DNA of 64,000 nt, taken from NCBI RefSeq assembly GCF_918797505.1, contig NC_092801.1, forward strand, positions 27,744,477 through 27,808,476. Direction: 5' to 3'. The notes under the pieces were generated by a model. The model did not search any database. It worked only from the letters and a program-made list of their open reading frames with translations, and was not told where the DNA came from. This stretch comes from Bemisia tabaci. Lineage: Eukaryota; Arthropoda; Insecta; Hemiptera; Aleyrodidae. This document shows, piece by piece, positions 45,801 through 56,262 of this stretch. The translations under genes were made by a program, and so were the position numbers. Position 1 is the stretch's first letter. Every line of letters begins with the position of its first letter.

Positions 45801-48800
45801 CAGTGGATCGAGTCAATGGAAAACTCGGACAAAATTTGGAAACTTTTAAGGCTTATAAGCCGGTTAGGTGTCGTAGAGCGCGAGGGAGTGCTATAAAGCG
45901 ACCTATATGTACGTGTGAGTTCGTTAAACAAAACTTAGAGGTTCTAAAAATGGTTCCGTTAGTTTTCGTGGACAATTTCCTTCTAGAAGCACTCCTTAAA
46001 TTTAAATTGTGACGAGATAAACATCAAAATTCGCATTTTTAGTCAAAAATGTCATGTCCGACCGACCTTGTAATTCACTCGATCCACTGCCATTGGCGGA
46101 TCCAGCAAATTGGCAACACTGTTTTTCTCCATTTAAACCTATGTAAATGTATCGATTCTTGGAGGGGCCAGGTGCCCCGACCAGAATCGATTATTTAACA
46201 TGGGTTTAAATGGAGGGAATCCGTTGTTGCCAAATTGCTGGATCCGCCCCTGTCCACTGCGCGTCAATTGAATCGGCTCATGTAAAAAGGACGGAAGTTT
46301 AAAAATTCACGAGCCCTAACTTTCCTGAAGAACAACGAAAACCAGGGCTCATGAGCTTTTGAACTTCAGCCCCTTTTTGCACGGCTACAGATCTAATTAC
46401 GCGGTGGCCGCCCTTGACGAGACCACGAAGGCCAATGTCACCTCTTGCCGAGTGTCCCATTCGGAAAGAATGGAAAATTTCTCACTCACCACTCGAGCCT
46501 CTGTCACAAAAATGTCGTAAGCGCATTATTAACGTGAGCCTTGAGGAGTATGGCGATATATCCTAAAAAAGTATCATCATATGATCCGAATCGTGGCATC
46601 TTAATGGCATCGCGACGAATTGTTATTTCTACGGGTCGTGGCGCAGGTGCGCGTGTTTTTCTTCTCGGGAGGGAACACTCGAAGCAGACACGCATGCTGC
46701 CAGATTTACCACTTAATTCGATTCATTTTTTTGCGTGGTGCGCACTGAAAAAAAATAGTGTATTTCCTTCGGAAAATACACTAAAAATTCTCGGCCGGGG
46801 ATAATAATAGAGTGGTTCAAGGCAGTGGCGTGGCGTGCTTTGCGATATATCGATTGTTATGTCATTTAAACCTATGGAAAAGGATCGATAAACAGGGTGT
46901 TCGCAGCGAACACCTTAATAATCGATTCTTTACCATAGCTTTAAATTACATGTCAATCGATATATCGCAATTCACGCCACGCCACTGGTTCAAGGAGTAC
47001 ACTTACAATCAAAATGGTGAGATTTAAAAGAAAGATGGAGTTTTAGATGCAACATGCTCTTCACTGAAAAAAAATTCTCGGCGTTTTTACCAAGGTCCGT
47101 TGGTACCTTTTCCATCTCACTTTTTTACCAATTATTGGTAATTTTACCAGGACAGACTGGTAAGTTTACCTAAAAACCTGTATTTTTACTGTTCTTTCAG
47201 GTAAGGATACCACTTTTATTGGTAATCAATTCCCGGTAACTTTGCCATTTTATCTCGGTAATTCTACCACAGTCGATAAAAAATATTGGCGTTTTTACCA
47301 AGGTCCAGTAAAATTACCGAGAAAGTTCAATAATGTTACCGAGATTTCTCGGTAAAATTACCAGTCCCATAAATGGTAATTTTACCAAGGAAAAACTGGG
47401 ATCAAATAGAACCCTGAATTCTTGGTAATTTTACCCTTTTCTCAGTGAATACACCGAGATTTTTTTTTCAGTGTGGGAAAATGGAGGATTTTCGATACGA
47501 TTTGGCATACTCGCAGATACGGAAGTAGCTCGTGGGCGTCCGGCGAGCCGAGGGGGTGGCAATGAGGGGAGGAAAGAGAGCGGGAAATGAGAAAATGAAG
47601 CAACACTCTTAGTCCAGGCATATTAGATCAAAAATCGGCGATTAGAAAAAAAAATTTATATATAAGGTTTTATGTGCCCAAGTTGTTCATTGGGGTGCCA
47701 GGGACTCCCAGCAAAAAGTCCCCAAGAATCCCCTGTACGCTCGACCCCCCGCCCCCCCAAAACCCCCAAAAAATCGACCTTTCCTCGGTTTTTCGTAAAT
47801 ATCTCAAAAAGAATTGGTTTTAGCGAAAAATGAGTTATCTAGTGAATAAAAGTTCATAAAATTTCCAATAAAAATGAATTCTGTGAATTTTTTTGTAAAA
47901 CGACTTTGAACCCCTCAAAATGGCCGCCGAAAAAAACGGGCATTTACGGAAATTTCAGTTTTTTCCCGAAAATGCCCATTTTTCTTTGAAACGGCTGCTC
48001 TCATGTAAAAGTTAATGGCAGATTCTGAAAGAGCGTTGAATTTCACATCAGAAATGATTAACATCGATCATTAGACTCACAGTCGATCTACGGAAATACG
48101 ATATATCGAAGCTCTTCCGCCCGGGCCTAACAAATCAAGTACTAGGTAGTTAAACATTTGCGGCCAGGGTTCTAATGACACTAAAGTCATACTTTTTTCA
48201 CTCGGGGGTCGTTTGTATTAGCCTTTTTACGCCTTTTTAAGGCCATTATCGGAGGGAAGGGAGTAGTGATTGTGGGGGGGGGGGGGGTGTGTCACCCATT
48301 ACCCTTCCTCCGCTTAGCCGCACAACTAACCTAACCTAACATACAGGAACGATAAGCATGGTCCAAGCCTGCGAAGACGTCGATGTGAAAGGATGAGGCC
48401 ACGGTTTTTTGTTTTTGTCTTCGCATTGTCGCATTTTGGGAGGAATCGTAGCTGCCAAATGACAGAAAAATGATTAATGCTGAAATACATGGCCCGAGGA
48501 GTGGAGGGACATTATACCTAGCAACACTGGACGAGCCCTTCTTTTCTAGAACTCGGGGGGGCTTATATGTAGCTCGTTCAGGGGCTTCGGTTTCATAAAA
48601 ATTCCCCTTTCGCCTCTCGTTGCCCCCCATCGAATTTATCTCGTCGGGCTCCTTCTTATGTTTTGCGATTTGCGATTAGTGTGAGAACTGATCTCTAGCA
48701 GTTGCACGGACTTCCACCCTCGATCCGCGTTGTGGCTGTGTGCATTCTTACTCCAAGCATATTATATATCTGCATATTTATTATCATATTATTAATAGGC

Positions 48801-51800
48801 AGCGTCCGATTAATATATATCGGACTTTATCATGCAAATAAAAATATCGAAAGTTTGAACGAACATCGTTTCATCAGGTTTAAAAAAGGTGCAGTCACGG
48901 CTAAAACAAGTAGTCTCGAAATTCTACCACCGACAGAAGATGCCGCCAAATTGCACGGTTTTAGAGCATTCCTTCAAATTCAAACGTGGCTCGGTAATGC
49001 ACTCCCGTCTTTAAATTGGGGGTGGAAGTTGGATCCGCAGCTTACTCCTGTACGAACCACTTTAGGGCCTGCACCTAAACAAGTTTTGGACGCAATTTTC
49101 TGTGGCTGTGTTAAGGGTTGCAGAAAATCGTGCGGTTTGTAGAAAAACAGGCCTGAAATGTTCAAACGTTTGCTTGCATTGCAACGGCATCTCGTGTGAT
49201 AACTCGCTTCTGCTTAATACAGACGAGTAAGAAGAAGAAGAAAAGGTCAATATGGATGACGCGAGGGCAACGCTAGAATTGAGCGGCAATAAGGCGGAAG
49301 AAGAAGGAGGAAGAGGATAAACAAGAAAAAGAGATGGAAAAGAAGAGAGAAAAAGTTGTAAGCAATTACGCACTTAGGCCAAAAAGACGACGATTATTCT
49401 AAGACTTTTCTCTAAGTTTTACAGCTGGACATTCCTTCAAAAAAGTTATTGGGCAACCACTTGCTCTCGAATAAGTAATTGTAATTAATTAGAATACACT
49501 GCTTTACAATGATTATTAAGTGAAACAAATCGAAAATATTATTTGTGATTAATATACTGATCATTTGTTCTTTAGCACGGTTTTTATAATTGACTCTATT
49601 CAAGCTCAAGTAGTACATGAACACCTTACGCTTAAAAAGATAATCATTTAAAAGATCTGAGTCCCCCCCCCCCCCCGCTTACAACCATCTGTACTGGAGC
49701 TGGAGGTATCGAAGTGAAAAAAATGAACATTTAAAAATGTGTTTTATTGCTTTATTGCTTTACTAGAGACATATCGAAGTGAAAAAGAGGAATCATTTAA
49801 TTATAAAGTAATGCTCTATTTCTATTTTTCAGCCCCCCCCCCCCCCCCCCCCCAACACTCAATGCACAATTTCTGTTTTCTGGCTGGGAGAATCCCGACT
49901 CTCCTCCCTCTTCAGATGCATTACGCGATAATTGAACGCTTCCTTGCTCCAGCAGAACCGTAAACTTAAATGAGTAACTACCCAGCACTTGATTTGTTAG
50001 GCTCGGGCGGAAGAGCTTCGATATATCGTATTTCCGTAGATCGACTGTGAGTCTAATGATCGATGTTAATCATTTCTGATGTGAAATTCAACGCTCTTTC
50101 AGAATCTGCCATTAACTTTTACATGAGAGCAGCCGTTTCAAAGAAAAATGGGCATTTTCGGGAAAAAACTGAAATTTCCGTAAATGCCCGTTTTTTCGGC
50201 GGCCATTTTGAGGGGTTCAAAGTCGTTTTACAAAAAAATTCACAGAATTCATTTTTATTGGAAATTTTATGAACTTTTATTCACTAGATAACTCATTTTT
50301 CGCTAAAACCAATTCTTTTTGAGATATTTACGAAAAACCGAGGAAAGGTCGATTTTTTGGGGGTTTTGGGGGGGCGGGGGGTCGAGCGTACAGGGGATTC
50401 TTGGGGACTTTTTGCTGGGAGTCCCTGGCACCCCAATGAACAACTTGGGCACATAAAACCTTATATATAAATTTTTTTTTCTATTTTTCCTATAATGCCT
50501 GGACTATCTGTCAAATTATTGCATCCAGGGTTGCAAATGCTGTCGTCACACCACGTCCCATCCTTGAAATTTTCTTTTGATCTAGGGGGTGAGCAGCGCG
50601 GTTTCTTTCGCTAATACTTCCTCATCCCACGTCGCGGAAATAATAACCGCGAAGGTTACTTCTTATATTTCATGTGATCCTTGGGGAAAGCTCATATTTC
50701 TGGTTTTCCCTAAGCTTAAATGCTCACGTGTCACGACACGTGTCTGTGATGTGCGTCAGGTACACTGAAATATGAATAACAGCAACGTATCATTATTGTT
50801 CAATAATAACCGTTGAAAATTAATTATACACGCAGAAAAAAATAATATGCCGTTTTAGCACCTAGGATGTTAATATGTGTCTGGTGATCCCAAGATGCTG
50901 CCTTAACTGCCGACACAGTTAAATTCGCATTCACGGGATGTAAAGTTAACTGCGAGGACAGTAAAGACGGCAACTTCGGATCACCAGACACATTTTTAAC
51001 ATCGTAAGTGCTAAAACAGCACAGAAGTTTTGAAATATTTACGTTTTAATAAATGAGGAGCATTTGAAGAGAAAAAAATACGGAGATTTTGTGGAATTGA
51101 CCATTAATTCCTTCCAAAATATTGACAATCAAAGAGCTCTTCGTCATATATTTGCAACATCTCGTAAACCGTCAAAATTTGACTATCTACCTAGGTCCTA
51201 GGTATTTGATAAAACGCCTGATTTGACTAATTGCCTGCTACATATGAATATGTACATAAATATTTTAGGAAGATAAAACATATATGTACCATTACGGATA
51301 GATAAGTCAACTTCTATCATCTATGCAAGAAACATTTTTTTAGCGATTTAAGAACAATGAAAATTCCATTTCAATAAAAAAGACGCTTTTAATATTCTTT
51401 TTCAAAGGGAAAGAATGATCGATCCCTCTCTTTTTGTGCTTTTCCTCCTCTATGTTCTCTTGTCCGAGCTTCTCTTTTTCTGTGTTTTTTAGGGTTCGTA
51501 TGAGTGTGTGTGTTCATTTCAGTAAAAAAGACGCTTGTGGTATTCTGCCATGCTGAGGAAGAACGCCGTATGAACATTCGAGAGTCGCCAAATTTCCTCC
51601 GATAAAATGTTTATTTATGAGGAGAATTATGAACATTGTTCCTTTAAGAACTTTACGGAAAATCGTGAACAAAATTATCTGAAAAATAGGAAGAAAAATA
51701 TGTTTTCCAAATTTTCCCGAAAATTTGTGATTTACCAACAGAAAGGCAACGCCTGAGGGTTCATACGACGTTTCTCCTCAGCACGGCAGTATTCATTTTC

Positions 51801-53770
51801 ATATGGGAAGAAAAATCGACTAATCGATTCCCACTCTTATTTTTTGCGCTTCTTTCTCTATGTTCTCTTGTCAAAGCTTCTCTTTTTCTGGTCTTTATAT
51901 GGTGTGTGTGTGTGTGTGTGTGAGTGAGGGTGTTCTCATCTGTGAGTCAATGCACTGGCACTAAAAATTCGAGCATTCAATCCCTGGAAGTGCCTTTGAT
52001 ACCGGCATAAAATTAATTAATCGACTTTGACCGGGAATAGAAATATAAGGCTATCACGACCCGAGCATAAAAGTTTAATACCAAAGCCGCACATTGTTCG
52101 GGGATGATCCGTTGTCTACGAACCCTGGATATCCCCCCCCCCCCCCTGGACCCTGGATAAAACGACGTTACTCAATCCTCGCTTGAACCATGAAAGGCAC
52201 CGAGATTTATCCGCGAAGAGGATCACTCCGAAAATCGACTTACGCTGTTTCATCGGTGAAGCATCGAAAAGGATGTTTCGACGGGAAAACATTCGGGAGA
52301 TCCCCGTGCCCACCGCACCCTCTTGTTGGGCGTGAAATCGATTATACGGGGAAAACAACAGGTAATTCCAAATGAAAACAGGTCACCTGTTGATACGACC
52401 GGCGCGATGCCCTTTTAACCGGGGAAAGCGTAATTTCATCGGAAACTTACTGCCCGTACACGGTTTCTGCTTAACGGGGTGGTGTAGGGGTCGTTGAGCG
52501 CCCACGCGCCTACAACTTTCATCGACGTTGCCAGTTTAACAACTGAATTATGGACTCTGTTTTAATGATACTTAGTTTTTTCAATGATCGCAGGACCGCT
52601 GAAAAATGTGTATAATGTAAATGAAATAAAATAGTTCCAAGATAGGATAATAATTTGAACTTAATTTTGCAAAAGGGAGCTGCTATTTCTAGCTCATTTG
52701 AGAAACAACGTATATTGCCATTATTTCCCCAATGCGGGTAGATGCTTTCATGGACGAGTAAAGGAATGTGGCTCCTTATTGGGAAATATGGTTCATGTAG
52801 TCTGTTGAATTTGCTACACAAAATAATATGACTAATCAAATTAGAATTGATAAAATAATGCAACGTTTCCTCCTAATATTATAGAAATTGGACTTAAAAT
52901 CGCGTATACTTTACTTTCATTCTACGCGATTTTACTTTCGATTCCTAACCAGCTAGGAGGATTGGTTGCTTTGCTTTTATCAACTCTAATTTTACTCGTC
53001 ATACTATTTTGTGAGAGGAAATTTAACAGAAACAATTCATAATGTCAAAAACAGTCCTTGTTTAAATTGCGATTCTCTGAAAAGAAGAGAAAACTACTTT
53101 TACCCTCTTGATTCTACATGCTTCATTTTCGACACCTGCAATTCGTCGCTTCCCGACGAAAGAAAATAACTCCATTCCAAGGTTGCAAAGTCGACTCAAT
53201 TAATTTGATTTTTTCCAAGAATGTACCTATGCAATTTTCGTCCAGAATTTTTCTGATTTTTGCATGAGATCAGAGGAAAAATCAGTGAAATTTGCAGTTA
53301 GAAATACCCACTATTCTCTAGGTGAAAGAGAAATTTGTGAGGGGAAATTTGGCAATATTGCTATGTAGTTACATTTATCAGTGAGGGAGACGACGAAATG
53401 CTCCGCTCTTTTTTTTCTTTTTTTAGCTCACGGCACGGCAAACCTGCTTTTGATTCTTTCATAGAATCAATTGGTACGGTAGTTCCCTTGGCAACGGGAG
53501 ACATAACTATGAATAAAATAGCCGGTTCCGAGAGAATTCTGGATATTTCTTGATAACCTACGAGGGATTATCGTAGAGAGGTTTCGGAAAGCGGCCGTTT
53601 TTTTCCTGAGATACCTTTCCGCAGCGGCGGAGAGAGTGAATTTGATGTGGAGCATCGGGGAATTTCATGCGGGATGTTTACATCTACATACATTTATATT
53701 TCAGTACCACCTGGTTGAAAATGAGGAGCTTCAGCTTCAAGTCAAGTACTTTGAATTCGAGGAAAAATGA
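30807..53770 (+). CDS. Multi-exon plus-strand gene (partial; 5' end not found)
   Basis: Exons: 30807-30850 (after TTCTGTTCCAG, donor GTAAGT), 43201-43264 (TTTTTTGTTACAG, donor GTAAGA), 43824 or 43827-43922 (TTTCCACAG, donor GTGAGT), and less surely 45315-45400 (AAATTCTAG, weak donor GTTAGG) and 53705-53770 (TATATTTCAG, ending FEFEEK and TGA). Each exon is open in the frame imposed by its neighbours, and the other frames of 43201-43264 hit stops at once, which favours a real chain. Readable parts: SFEPSRSG, INDEAVEELRHLKGNALTSD, then SVVKTHSAVFTNMNGKQEGH with AEMKEQ. The last resembles the SSVF-N-NG-Q-GHA pattern I recall from uncharacterised insect secreted proteins; function unknown. The first intron is about 12.3 kb and the last about 8.3 kb, both full of repeats. 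The first two junctions are the surest, the last two the weakest. Confidence 0.5.
31715..32610. repeat. Cluster of three repeat family F copies
   Basis: One forward copy (31715-31870) faces two inverted copies (32130-32290, 32440-32590). The two inverted copies also share flanks (atatcactccgatgctcctc), so they are a direct duplication of about 290 bp. Confidence 0.7.
32684..32975. mobile_element. Palindromic Penelope-like fragment with hammerhead-like cores
   Basis: Inverted arms (32723-32820 and about 32869-32975) are flanked by 13-bp direct repeats CTAGAGATAAATA (32671-32683) and CTAGAGATGAATA (32976-32988). Each arm contains CTGAGGA, a GC-rich hairpin with an A-rich loop, GAAA and a short second hairpin ending ATC, which resembles the hammerhead ribozyme core known from Penelope-like elements. 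No complementary stem I is visible, and a U interrupts the junction after CTGAGGA. Confidence 0.5.
32990..35115. other. No supported gene; tandem duplication inside
   Basis: A GC-rich block lies at 33040-33300. A possible tRNA-derived SINE head lies on the minus strand at about 33545-33640 (GGCGATGAGTGGTAGCGC, then GGAATTTGAATCC). Two diverged units of about 190 bp run in tandem at 34268-34455 and 34456-34660 (shared tgacgtcataa, tggcttaaaag, tttccgctctgcaaa). Confidence 0.45.
35123..35332. mobile_element. Hairpin MITE with 7-bp direct repeats
   Basis: Arms gattтaacattctggat-like (near 35150 and 35300) are inverted and the element is flanked by GCGTTAC (35116-35122 and 35333-35339). Confidence 0.65.
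35340..37480. other. No supported gene
   Basis: A poly(G) run lies at 35790-35808 in a locally GC-rich stretch. A solo end of the 21808-22446 element lies at 37384-37452. Confidence 0.45.
37484..37806 (+). mobile_element. Half copy of the 41747-42323 element
   Basis: Shares ataacgcttgaatatttata, aaaccgcaaaatcggatggt and the terminal gagttggtgtgttttcga with the complete copy but lacks the left terminus. Confidence 0.7.
38100..38590 (+). repeat. Two tandem units containing a small MITE (family T)
   Basis: Units at about 38100-38345 and 38350-38590 share taaaacctcgacctg and aaagcacgggtgaaaggata. Each carries a MITE of about 120 bp (38211-38329 and 38461-38577) with ends TTTTGCAATTAGGAACTAC and complement. 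A third unit is at 40100-40345. Related MITEs lie at 53970-54085 and 56143-56262. Confidence 0.75.
39138..40088 (+). repeat. Tandem duplication, two units of about 0.47 kb
   Basis: Units 39138-39617 and 39623-40088 share aacggctgcacgcgaaaaaa, ttttccggaaattttctgaa and ggctggctgcaacatgccta. A diverged relative lies at about 60050-60410. Confidence 0.85.
40765..41136. mobile_element. Element with 45-bp inverted ends and a GC-rich core
   Basis: Ends tatagtctgtcccagatacg and complement, then gagccctggaaaatcaga and complement. The interior (about 40820-41040) is much more GC-rich than its surroundings. Confidence 0.75.
41479..41711. mobile_element. MITE family C copy (GGTCGGACA ends)
   Basis: Inverted ends GGATCAAGTC and GACTTGATCC with inner GGTCGGACA and TGTCCGACC. 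Other copies: 45799-46260 (interrupted twice) and 63377-63606. Confidence 0.7.
41747..42323. mobile_element. MITE-like element with TTCGAAAACACACCAACTC ends
   Basis: Inverted termini near 41757-41778 and 42294-42316 (GAGTTGGTGTGTTTTCG). The right part is shared with 37484-37806. Confidence 0.7.
42665..42930. mobile_element. MITE family K copy
   Basis: Ends gacggtggagctaccaga and complement-like ggtactttcaccgtcg, with inner cgtatctcg and cgagatacg. Confidence 0.6.
43821..43826 (+). promoter_or_regulatory. NAGNAG tandem splice acceptor
   Basis: CAGCAG precedes the third exon of the plus-strand gene. Using either AG keeps the frame, giving S-T-G-N or S-S-N at the junction. Confidence 0.45.
44268..44490. 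mobile_element. MITE family G copy
   Basis: Ends taccgtgctg and acggtag with the inner cgccgtatgaa motif. Its inside is open for 145 codons by chance, but the same sequence recurs as repeats elsewhere. Confidence 0.65.
45799..46260. mobile_element. MITE family C copy with two nested insertions
   Basis: A LINE 3'-end piece (about 45863-45915: gttaggtgtcgtagagcgcg) and an hAT-like MITE (46091-46252) interrupt it. This gives a relative order of insertion. Confidence 0.65.
46091..46252. mobile_element. hAT-like MITE with 8-bp target duplication (second family)
   Basis: Ends CATTGGCGGATCCAGCAAAT and complement-like ATTGCTGGATCCGCCCCTG, flanked by perfect TCCACTGC (46083-46090 and 46253-46260). 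Confidence 0.8.
46823..46987. mobile_element. hAT MITE (CAGTGGCGTGGC), copy 1
   Basis: 165-bp near-palindrome from CAGTGGCGTGGCGTG to CACGCCACGCCACTG. Perfect 8-bp duplication GTTCAAGG at 46815-46822 and 46988-46995. The centre is itself a hairpin (ggtgttcgcagcgaacacc). No coding capacity. Confidence 0.9.
47059..47477. mobile_element. Element with CACTGAAAAAAA ends packed with GGTAA/TTACC motifs
   Basis: Inverted ends (cactgaaaaaaaattctcgg and ccgagatttttttttcagtg). I count about 19 GGTAA or TTACC words inside about 400 bp. A short fragment with the same start is at 46746-46795. Confidence 0.7.
47611..50505. mobile_element. 2.9-kb element with 0.53-kb terminal inverted repeats
   Basis: Left repeat 47611-48152 and right repeat 49975-50505 start AGTCCAGGCAT and are nearly identical inverted copies. 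The 1.8-kb centre holds a broken CXC-domain gene and two C/G homopolymer runs. No transposase motif or clear target duplication was found. It lies in the last intron proposed for the plus-strand gene. Confidence 0.85.
48840..49230 (+). pseudogene. CXC-domain (tesmin/TSO1-like) protein fragment, frameshifted
   Basis: The frame reads SLNEHRFIRF, LPPTEDAAKLHGFRAF, then LNWGWKLDPQLTPVRTTLGP and PAPKQVLDAIFCGCVKGC. A single extra T near 49138 shifts the frame; the next frame continues CRKTGLKCSNVCLHCNGISC then DN, to a stop at 49228-49230. The Cys spacing C-x-C...C-x3-C, CRK-x-GL-x-C, C-x2-C matches CXC domains found in many repetitive arthropod predicted genes. I see no start codon context or splice sites that make it functional. 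It is probably cargo or the former protein of the enclosing element. Confidence 0.7.
50848..51021. mobile_element. Palindromic MITE
   Basis: Arms tgccgttttagcacctagga and tgctaaaacagca, and tgtgtctggtgatcc with ggatcaccagacaca, are inverted around a centre rich in gttaac-like words. Confidence 0.75.
51544..51790. mobile_element. MITE family G copy
   Basis: Ends ctgccatgctgagg and gcacggcag; inner cgccgtatgaacattcgaga and complement-like tgagggttcatacgacg. Confidence 0.75.
51895..51922 (+). repeat. (GT)n microsatellite
   Basis: Simple dinucleotide tract. Confidence 0.9.
51930..53690. other. No supported gene before the proposed last exon
   Basis: Holds a poly(C) run (52132-52146) and a degraded family T end near 52665. 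No exon between 45400 and 53705 could be linked to the plus-strand gene. Confidence 0.4.
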
Positions 53771-55303
53771 ACCCTTAATCCCTGAGCTTTGCCAGGGATA
53801 GTTGCTTATCGAGTCACATAGTATAGGGAACAACATATTGCGATCGTTCATAAATTAGACCCATTTCAATAGAAACGGACTAAATCGCACACTTGAAAGA
53901 AATAATGAGTTTGGAACAGTTTTGGCTTCGATTAGTCGGAAAAATTCTCCTGTCGAAAACTGGACTGAACTTTGCAATTTGGACCGATAAATTCTGGCTC
54001 ATCTGGAAAAACACTTGTGTGCATAGGGAAACTAATGGCACATACGTTGTTTTTAACCGGGCCAGAATTTATAGTTCCAAATTTCAAAATTCCAACAGTC
54101 CAACTCTTCCAACAGTTCCAACAGTCCAACTCTAAGTAGAGAAAATATATTTTGAACATAAAAAAGGGCGTATAAATCTGTCTTTAAAATTAAGTCTTGT
54201 GGAGGAGTAAAACTTTTAACTCTTTTTCTCTAATGAAACTTAATGTGATTTGGTGCGTTTTTGTCATACTTGACCCAATTTGTCGTTCCCCTCCGGAAAG
54301 AACGTAACTGAAATTCGATATTACCAAATTTCTTCTCAAAAACTGCATTTTTACCCAAAAAAATCTTGGGCATTTCTAACTGAAAATTCCGCTGGTTTTC
54401 CCTCTGATCTCATGCAAAAATAGACAAATTTGGACGAAAATTGCATCGGTACGAATTCATGTGAAATTTGAATTGCTAAGTCGATTTTGCAACCATAGAA
54501 TAGAGTTACGTCCTCTTGTCCGGAAAACGAAGAGATTTTCCTCAATTTCTTCAAAAGCTCACAGGAAAGTAGGAGGAAGAGAAAACTCAAAAAGTGAATA
54601 ATTTTTGCCTGAAATCACATCTGTAACCTTCCTTTAACTCTTTTTGTGAAACACATAAGATTTGCTCTCCGAGGCATATCAAAACAAGAACAACTTCTAT
54701 GGATTCAAGCGAAGTGCTGAAGTACTTCAGACGTGTGACACAAACATCGGCAGCTTGGCCTCAAGTTTTTGTAAGTTCAGTCCGAAAACTTTTCAACTTC
54801 GGGCTCCAAGCACGAACTTTTTTTCTTCCTCTTTTTTTCAATGAGAAACGTACCATGTTTCTTTTTTTTGAAAAAGCTGGCAGCTGTGTTGTGGAATTAC
54901 CCATATTCTCTTCAGAAAACTTAAAGTTCCCATCTTGTCGTCCACACCTTCCTTCCTTCATAGTTATTATGCGCAGCACCATTCCCATTCTCTTTCAGTC
55001 TGTTTCACGGCCATCATCAAAGCTGCTGGGAGAAAAATTTGCATGACGTAATAAAACGCAGGAAAGGGAAACAAAAGACAATTTCATTTTCTCTCGCTCT
55101 GGCGAGAAATGAATAAATTTCAACACTCTTGAACCTTTCTCCGTACATTCTGGTAAGAGATCTGAAGTCGAGGAGTTTCATATTTGTTTTCCCAGACTAA
55201 TTTCAATTTTAAGAAAAGTACAATTTTTTAATAATACGGATCAAAGTGGCAATATTTGATTTTGTGCTTTTACCGTGCGTCAGTCTAACGTCTAACACAA
55301 TAT
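53771..55303. other. Gene-free stretch with MITE remnants
   Basis: A family T copy lies at 53970-54085, a partial family G piece at 54287-54345 and a short aacagtccaactct duplication near 54095-54130. No clear polyadenylation signal right after 53770. Confidence 0.45.
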
Positions 55304-55560
55304 ATTCCGCCTTGCTAAGGAAGAAAGTCGCATGGGAATTCAAGAGTTGCCAAATTCCCCCGGATAAAACAAGTGTTTTGAGGAGAATTATTATGCATAT
55401 TTTTCCTTGAAATTTTCAAATATTTTAGATCAAGTCGCAAGCAAAATTGTTCGAACATTTTTAAGAAAAATATCCATAATTTTCCCCGTAATTTTTTTTA
55501 TCGAAGGGAATATGGCAACGTCTCAGGGCTCATAAGACGTTCTCACTTAGCACGGCAGTA
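55304..55560. mobile_element. MITE family G copy
   Basis: Ends ttccgccttgctaagg and cttagcacggcag with the family inner motifs. Confidence 0.75.
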
Positions 55561-56262
55561 TTGTAATATGGGTCAAAGTAGATAACCTTTTATTTCGCGT
55601 TTACTCCGTCGCAGGTCTAAAACGAAAAATTAATTGATGTAGGAAATACTCGTTGTCGGTAAATTACAGGAGATGAGAATCTTCAACGTGAAAATGTTTT
55701 TTAGTTCTCTGTCGAAATCAATTTCCTTTTCCGAGAGGAGAGACTGAGTGGACAAAGTTGAAATGAAACTTTCGCGAGAGGGAGTGTAGATCCTTATTCA
55801 AAGATCCCGTTTTAATTCTCGATGAGGAATTGAAAAGCTGGTCTCGAGAGCTTCGGACTCATCATTTACAAGTTTTCCAGAGAAACTTGGATGCTAGTTA
55901 CCCCGGATCTCTCTCAAAGGGAAAGCGCAATTCCCTTCGGGCAGTGGGTGGATGTTTCCGTGCAGGTCTAAAATACCCCTCTCAAACGGATAACTCATTC
56001 ACTGAGTTCTTTGTTTGCTCTGCGTAGTTACTTTGAGCATTGCAAAGATAAAAGCTCAGGGCCATACCGACGATGTAGAACTAATGACTCACACACTGAG
56101 AGCGACACGTTTCGTACCATGAGCGTTTGCATTTGGACTTTATTTTGCAATTAGGAACTACAATTTCTAGTCTATTCGTGAAAATACTTATATGCAAAAG
56201 AAAATTAATGCTACATGCGTTGTTTCTAAAGTAAGCTCGAAATTGTAGATCCGAATTGTAAA

